Assembly (NCBI GenBank): GCA_019648995.1
Contig: BLXT01002707.1
Location: forward strand, 168,644-194,945
Direction: 5' to 3'
DNA: 26,302 nucleotides
Origin: Plakobranchus ocellatus
Taxonomy: Eukaryota > Mollusca > Gastropoda > Plakobranchidae
Part shown: piece after piece, positions 21,363 through 26,302 of the stretch
How the letters are laid out: each line of letters begins with the position of its first letter
Numbering within the stretch: the stretch's first letter is position 1
Notes under the pieces: model-generated
Told to the model about the DNA's origin: nothing
Databases searched by the model: none
The model's input: only the letters and a program-made list of their open reading frames with translations
Translations under genes and position numbers: made by a program

Positions 21363-22317
21363 CTGGAAACAACTGGAAAAGAAAACAAAAAAAAAGCTCT
21401 CGTTAAGTTTGAACAGCAGCACTGAAGGCTGCATAATGTTACATCATCTTCAATAACTTTTCATCCACAAAAAGGCGTATAACTCTAGTAATTACTCATC
21501 GATATTTGTTTTTAATTCTGATCATTATGATCCAATCCGTTTGTTTTCCACATGAAATGGGTTTTTAGTTATGAGCAATTGGATTTTGTGTGTTTAGACA
21601 ACCTTACCAATTACAGAGTTTGAGAAGGTTTCAGGAGGACTTAGATAGGAAATAATGAAACGAAAATGAGATGTAATGCTGTTTCTAGGAGGCAAAGCCC
21701 TTTCAAAGGAAAACTAGAGAAATGATAAAGGAACATTTCAAGTAATTTTTTTCTATGAAATTTGAGTGGTGGAGGCCTTCTTTAAGCTAGTAATGAAATT
21801 TAATTCGTGAGTAAATGAAAAGAAAATATAAGGTCTTCAACAAAACCTTTTACTTTAAACTAAAAAGAAATGTTTTCACTTTATGTTTCTGATGCTTTTC
21901 TCTTTGCTAGAGCACCAAACTCATTGAACATTGGAAACAACAAAAAAAAAAACTACTTTAATTAACATAAGGAGATGCACATTATCTTAATACTATCGTA
22001 AAGAAAGAAAAGTGCATATCCCGGACACATGAATGACTGATCGATAAATTAAAATTAAAATTTCTCCTGAGTTTAATCTAGTGGAGGCCCGTTTGCTTTA
22101 ACATTCTTGTTTGTCATCATTAAATTACGCCCTTTCAGTTAAAGAACATTAAGAAAATAGTGTTCTATTAATTCTGAAGCAAATTTCTGTTACAAGTGGC
22201 AATAATTGGCTATGCAAACTTTAAACAAAGCATATTTGAAAAGGCGAGACTATTTTAATCTCATTGGAATGTGTGAGTCACTAGCACATGGTTAATATAT
22301 TGAATTGTATTTTTCAG

Positions 22318-22401
22318 AGCTGTGACGATCCTGTGGAAGATACATTACGAATGGCAAAGCCATACTTGAGTATTGCGTTTGCTGTAGAACTTTTATTGCA
22401 G
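22318..22401 (+). CDS. Tetraspanin copy B, end of loop plus TM4 exon (84 nt)
   Basis: Acceptor tttttcag ends at 22317, 28 phase-0 codons follow, and donor gtaaag starts at 22402. The peptide is SCDDPVEDTLRMAKPY and then LSIAFAVELLLQ, with the loop cysteine, the helix and the TM4 glutamate of copy A. Eight of 28 residues differ from copy A, while only about one codon differs silently. The preceding 50 bp of intron still align with copy A (GGAATGTG near 22265). No plus-strand loop or TM3 exon is found upstream. The matching exons are on the minus strand at 17403-17507 and 20018-20092. Confidence 0.8.
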
Positions 22402-24391
22402 GTAAAGTATATGAGCTTGTCTCACTTTCAACGTGTACCTTATATTGCAATTAATTTATTAGCGTCTGGCATTCACTGTGTGGCGTATTATACGTTCTCT
22501 GGTTGATTTTTATATTGGGTTTGGGAGAAAAAAAGTTCAGGAGATAAAATTATCAAAACCTCGTAGTCCCGAGTTGCAAGTCTGGCATTTGTTAATGTGC
22601 ATAGTGTGACTTCAAAAGGCAAAGACCTTTGAACATAAAAAAAGAAAACCAAAGCGCTCGAGATTCTCTCCACTGAGGGCTTTTTTCTAAGCAATACATA
22701 ACTTTCAGGAAATAAAGTGAATTTGACTTGCTTCTCACAGCTTGAAGGGAATATTGCCATGGATGGTATTAACTATTTTTCGCTTTAGTATTGGTCCCAA
22801 AGCCACTGAGCATTAAGCAGGGCTAAGTACTGTAAAAAGGAATATGTACCACTTTTACTGTTGATAGTGAGTTGAATGTATTGTTTGAAATAAAGAAAAT
22901 AAGAATGACGGAAATTAAAGAAAGTAGGAGAAGCGTCTTTAGCACGGCATTCAAGTTACAATTCTCTGGATGGTATTAAGAAATATAGACCCACCAAAAT
23001 ATTTCAAATGCTCCATTTTTGAAGTTTTGGTCCATTTCAACAGAACTCAAGCCTTCGATCGAACATCTTGTAATGGTAGTTGATAATTGATTGTGATGTT
23101 TCTGTTGATGAAGAACGTAAAGTCACTATGTAGGAAAGATGTTGTTTAATAGATAAAACAGCGCATTTCATGCGCACTGAATTTGAAAGTCCTGTTCTGT
23201 TCAAGTGAACAGATGTGCCTTTTCGGGTTTATTTTTACTCTGGTACTTTATATACAGGGCAGCATTCTTAGAAGTTTCTCCTACGGGTAAAATATGCAGT
23301 AGATCTTGTGCATGCTGGATTGTGTCTTCTGCAGGTGAACTGCTCTGGTTTATACTTCAGTTGCTTGCTCTCTTTAAAGCTAAAACAACAGCATAAAGTA
23401 CAACGCCACGTCTACAATTCTCTAGTCTTTTTTATTTCAGTGGTACAATATTTTAGCCACTCTCATGCGGGGGCTTTTTTACACGAAGATTGACATAAAA
23501 ACTTTTAATGTTCCAAGGTTAGAATGGAAGACTTCTGCCACGGCTTAGATACAGTTGTGAAATATCAACATTCTGAAGTAACATACAAATACCTTTTTGT
23601 CAGGATCGCAAATTTGAAAATTTCCCTGCATATTGATAGGTGTTTCATCAGTGGCAACTGCTCCTATTTGAGGCTTATCGTGTAAGCTTCTCATACACAG
23701 AGAGGAAAAGAGCCAAATTCGTGGATAATAAAGATTACAGTGCTTGCTGCACAATAATATTAGTGTATGAAAGTAAGATAATGTCATAATCAGGCTTTAG
23801 TGTAAGCTCTAGCTTTTCTCATTATGATGCTATAGGTCACAGTAATTAACGTTATTGGTTATAATAAATCTCTTAATTAGGTCTATAAACATTGATTCCT
23901 ACTGACATGATGAAGTTTGAAGTTTCAGTAGCTCTCATAATTTTAGATCATGGTTTTTAAGTCTTAGGTACTCGCAAAATGAGGTTATACCCTCAAATTA
24001 GGATTTTAAGTTTAAGCTATTCTCCATGTCAGGCTATAAGTATTCGTATAATCGGATTATTCATTTTGGCCATTTCCCTAATGTTGTTTTATACGGCTGC
24101 TCTCAAAATGAGAGGATAACCTGCCCTACCTTCTATGACTGCAGGGGTACCAACGAATATGCATTTTGATGTTTTTCACACAGCCTTGCCTTTCAATTGA
24201 AAGACAAATACATGCGCTATATATAGGATGTTACATAGAATTTTGGAGCGAGTTAGGGAATTTTGGAATGAAATTCACTTCACTCCCAGAATTAAAGATT
24301 TCACTCAGTTTGGGTCGATTATTTTTTTTGATCATTTACATAAATACTATTGTAGAATCACGGTTGATATTCCATGTCTCTCTTTCCACAG
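22402..24391 (+). other. Last intron of tetraspanin copy B
   Basis: A GT-AG intron homologous to the copy A intron 1641-3406. It is slightly longer because of insertions near 22500 and 23960-24230. Confidence 0.75.
23593..23686 (-). pseudogene. Antisense open segment resembling the tetraspanin loop exon
   Basis: Inside the copy B intron, the minus strand reads LHDKPQIGAVATDETP, then INMQGNFQICDPDKK before a gtattt donor-like site. It recalls the loop exon at 17507-17403 (IHKK at the start, MQGN at about the same distance). AG lies one base out of frame before the LHDK codons, so it would be a frameshifted relic if the relation is real. The aligned region of the copy A intron (about 2830-2905, minus) is also open and reads NPPTGAAVTEVSTYVQQNF. 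Similarity is weak and may be chance. Confidence 0.2.
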
Positions 24392-24553
24392 GGCTTGCAA
24401 ATGCTTTGTGCGCTGGTCATTTTTAAGGGCAAGCGTACTGAGAACTACCAGATCTTGACAGAAACTGCTGGCCCACAAATTGCTCTGGTGAACCAAAGCA
24501 CATCACAACAGATGACTGCGCCTCAGATTGGCTATAACCCCATCATAGCTTAA
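24392..24553 (+). CDS. Tetraspanin copy B, terminal exon
   Basis: Acceptor tttccacag ends at 24391, and 53 phase-0 codons run to TAA at 24551-24553. The peptide starts GLQMLCALVIFKGKR and ends IGYNPIIA. Length and frame are the same as copy A's terminal exon, with 45 of 53 residues identical. The reading frame and splice sites are intact, so this end of copy B does not look like an old pseudogene even though its 5' half is displaced. Confidence 0.85.
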   Translation, partial: GLQMLCALVIFKGKRTENYQILTETAGPQIALVNQSTSQQMTAPQIGYNPIIA

Positions 24554-26020
24554 CATCATAATGATGTTAACAGTGGATAAAAATGTGTGTATGTGTCTGA
24601 GAGAAAAACTCAAAGGTTGGCAAATGTTAGTTCTTAGATGAAAATAGTCGTTACTTTTTTTTCAAAGTGAATTCTCTTCAACACTGCGATATACATATAT
24701 CTTTGTATCAACATTCAAAAACAATTTTTAAACAGACCGAAAATACTCCATTAATTGATCACAAAATTTAACTTCAAAACTCAATTTTCATTTTAGGTTT
24801 AGGAAGTTCTAAGTTTTTCATAGGCCAAGTATATTCAGTAAAGGATGACAAAATTTACGTGAAAAGTTGTTGAAGCATTTATCAGTGTCACTTCTTCACT
24901 ACTGCCATCATTTGGGTTATTTCCCCGAACACACTCACATTTGAGCAAAAACAGTGCCAAAAGGGTAGAAATACATTGGGAGATATTAAGATTATACTTA
25001 AGAACATTACGAGGAAACATTATCTGGAAAATAAAAAGATTATAGAAATGTGAAAATGAATCACTTTTGTAATAGTGTGTGAAAAAAAAATTGTTGATAT
25101 AATAACAAGAGCTAAAAATAATCAAAATTAAGAAACACCCTGCATATTGTCATATTCTATTTATGGCATGGGCAAAAAAATACAGCTTTATGAGAAGTTT
25201 TCACAAGTACAATAATATCATGAGATTATAGATAAGTTGGAAAGAGGAACAGGAAAGAAGTTGCTTTTATTAGGATACTCTGACAGGCTATTATTTCTGT
25301 CAAATTTACATTTATAAAGCATAAAAAATCATTGGTTCGATCTCAAAATTATTATGTGAAAAAAAGCCTTTTCGATTTGTACATGCAATAACTTCATGAC
25401 CTTTGAAAATGATCCAAGGTTATAAGACTGCAAAATATCCTTACAGGTTGAGAGACGATAGTAATTTATGTTATATAATAGTATTTTGAGCAGGAAAAGA
25501 TCTTGAAATTTTATATATGCCTAAGCCTGAACCGGTCTTTGAGATATCTTATATTCTAAGTTGACAAACGTATGTATTTCATGATTTGAATAAAGAAAGA
25601 TAAATAAACAAATCTCACCCCACCCCCTCACTTCTTCAAATAATTCTATTGATTAAAAGAAAAACTATTTAGTTTGAAAGGGAAATACCATGTAGACACC
25701 ATAAAATTAAGACTTTTTTTGAAGTGGCAATCCAATTTTGAAGCTGTAGAAAACGATTTCGTTACAATGATATCAATAAACTGTTCGTTTTTTTTTTTCT
25801 TCATTGAAATGGAAAGATAGAAATTCTAATTGAAGAAATAATAAAAAAAACAACTTTGGAAACATTGTGTTCCTTTAAATCGGTGCCCATGATATTAATC
25901 TACCAAATTTTTCGCTTGATTCGCACTGATGATCTGGTTATTTGGAATGACCATAAATGAAAACAAAGAATTGCAACTTATTCTTAGATAAAAAAAAAAA
26001 AAAAGCAAAAGCTTTGCTTG
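24554..26020 (+). other. 3' untranslated region and flank of copy B, shared with copy A
   Basis: Homologous to 3569-5040 in the same order, with small indels. Similarity fades near 26020, after GCTTTGCTTGG. No open frame of interest is present. Confidence 0.65.
25589..25594 (+). terminator. Candidate polyadenylation signal AATAAA, copy B
   Basis: The counterpart of 4636-4641 in copy A, about 1.04 kb after the stop. Another AATAAA occurs nearer the stop around 25031, so the choice is uncertain. Confidence 0.3.
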
Positions 26021-26302
26021 GAAAAAAAAAAAAGAAAATATAGAAAGATCATAGGCGGGAAACACATTTGGCTTAGATCCTAAGACAAAGCTTGAAGACT
26101 TGAATAGATATGATAACAAACATTGAAAAATTTTGGCATTGGGTTTTTCTTTTTTTAAAATAGAGATTGTGTGAACCACAAATCTATTTATAACTATGTT
26201 ATCGATATAGCCAGTATTTTAGAACGCTGCCTTACATAATTAAAAATGATCAATGTGTAATATGCTAACAATCTGTTGTATATGTATGTGTTTGTTTCTA
26301 CT

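Noticed and set aside
1-26302. CRISPR array, operon or prokaryotic gene cluster
   Set aside because: No spaced direct repeats, ribosome binding sites or dense coding are present. Splice sites and SINEs show nuclear animal DNA.

Overview
The window is animal nuclear DNA: AT-rich, full of microsatellites, with short exons bounded by GT/AG splice sites, tRNA-derived SINE heads, poly-A/T runs and two small assembly gaps. The repeat style, including short AGATCTAGATCT-like motifs near 19330, suggests a mollusc, perhaps a heterobranch gastropod. That is an impression, not proof. Most long open frames are low-complexity shadows.

The recognisable genes are pieces of a tetraspanin family. Copy A (plus strand, 1229-3568) has a 105-nt exon for the first part of the large extracellular loop (LEL), an 84-nt exon for the end of the loop plus most of transmembrane segment 4 (TM4), and a terminal exon with the cytoplasmic tail. 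Copy B (plus strand, 22318-24553) has the matching 84-nt and terminal exons but no plus-strand loop exon before them. About 3.5-3.7 kb is shared by A and B, including the last intron and about 1.5 kb beyond the stop. A 75-nt TM3 exon (20092-20018) and a 105-nt loop exon (17507-17403) lie on the minus strand between the two copies. They are exactly the pieces copy B lacks.

These minus-strand exons sit between the arms of a nearly identical inverted repeat of about 540 bp (15151-15691 and 20284-20827). Flipping the interval between the arms would give a normal plus-strand order TM3, loop, TM4, tail. I read this as a tetraspanin gene split by an inversion between the repeats: fixed, polymorphic or an assembly error. 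Exon changes between copies are mostly amino-acid replacing, most strongly in the extracellular loop, while adjacent intron sequence is better conserved. No exon with the CCG motif was found.

Layout: 1-1228, microsatellites and the first coding exon of a minus-strand MADF-domain protein; 1229-about 5040, tetraspanin copy A and flank; 5040-15150, no confident gene, with SINEs, a PIF/Harbinger-like transposase remnant, diverged repeats, microsatellites and gaps; 15151-20827, the repeat-bounded segment with antisense tetraspanin exons; 20828-22317, intergenic or intronic DNA with one possible minus-strand exon; 22318-26302, tetraspanin copy B and flank. Hand-made alignments and counts are approximate.
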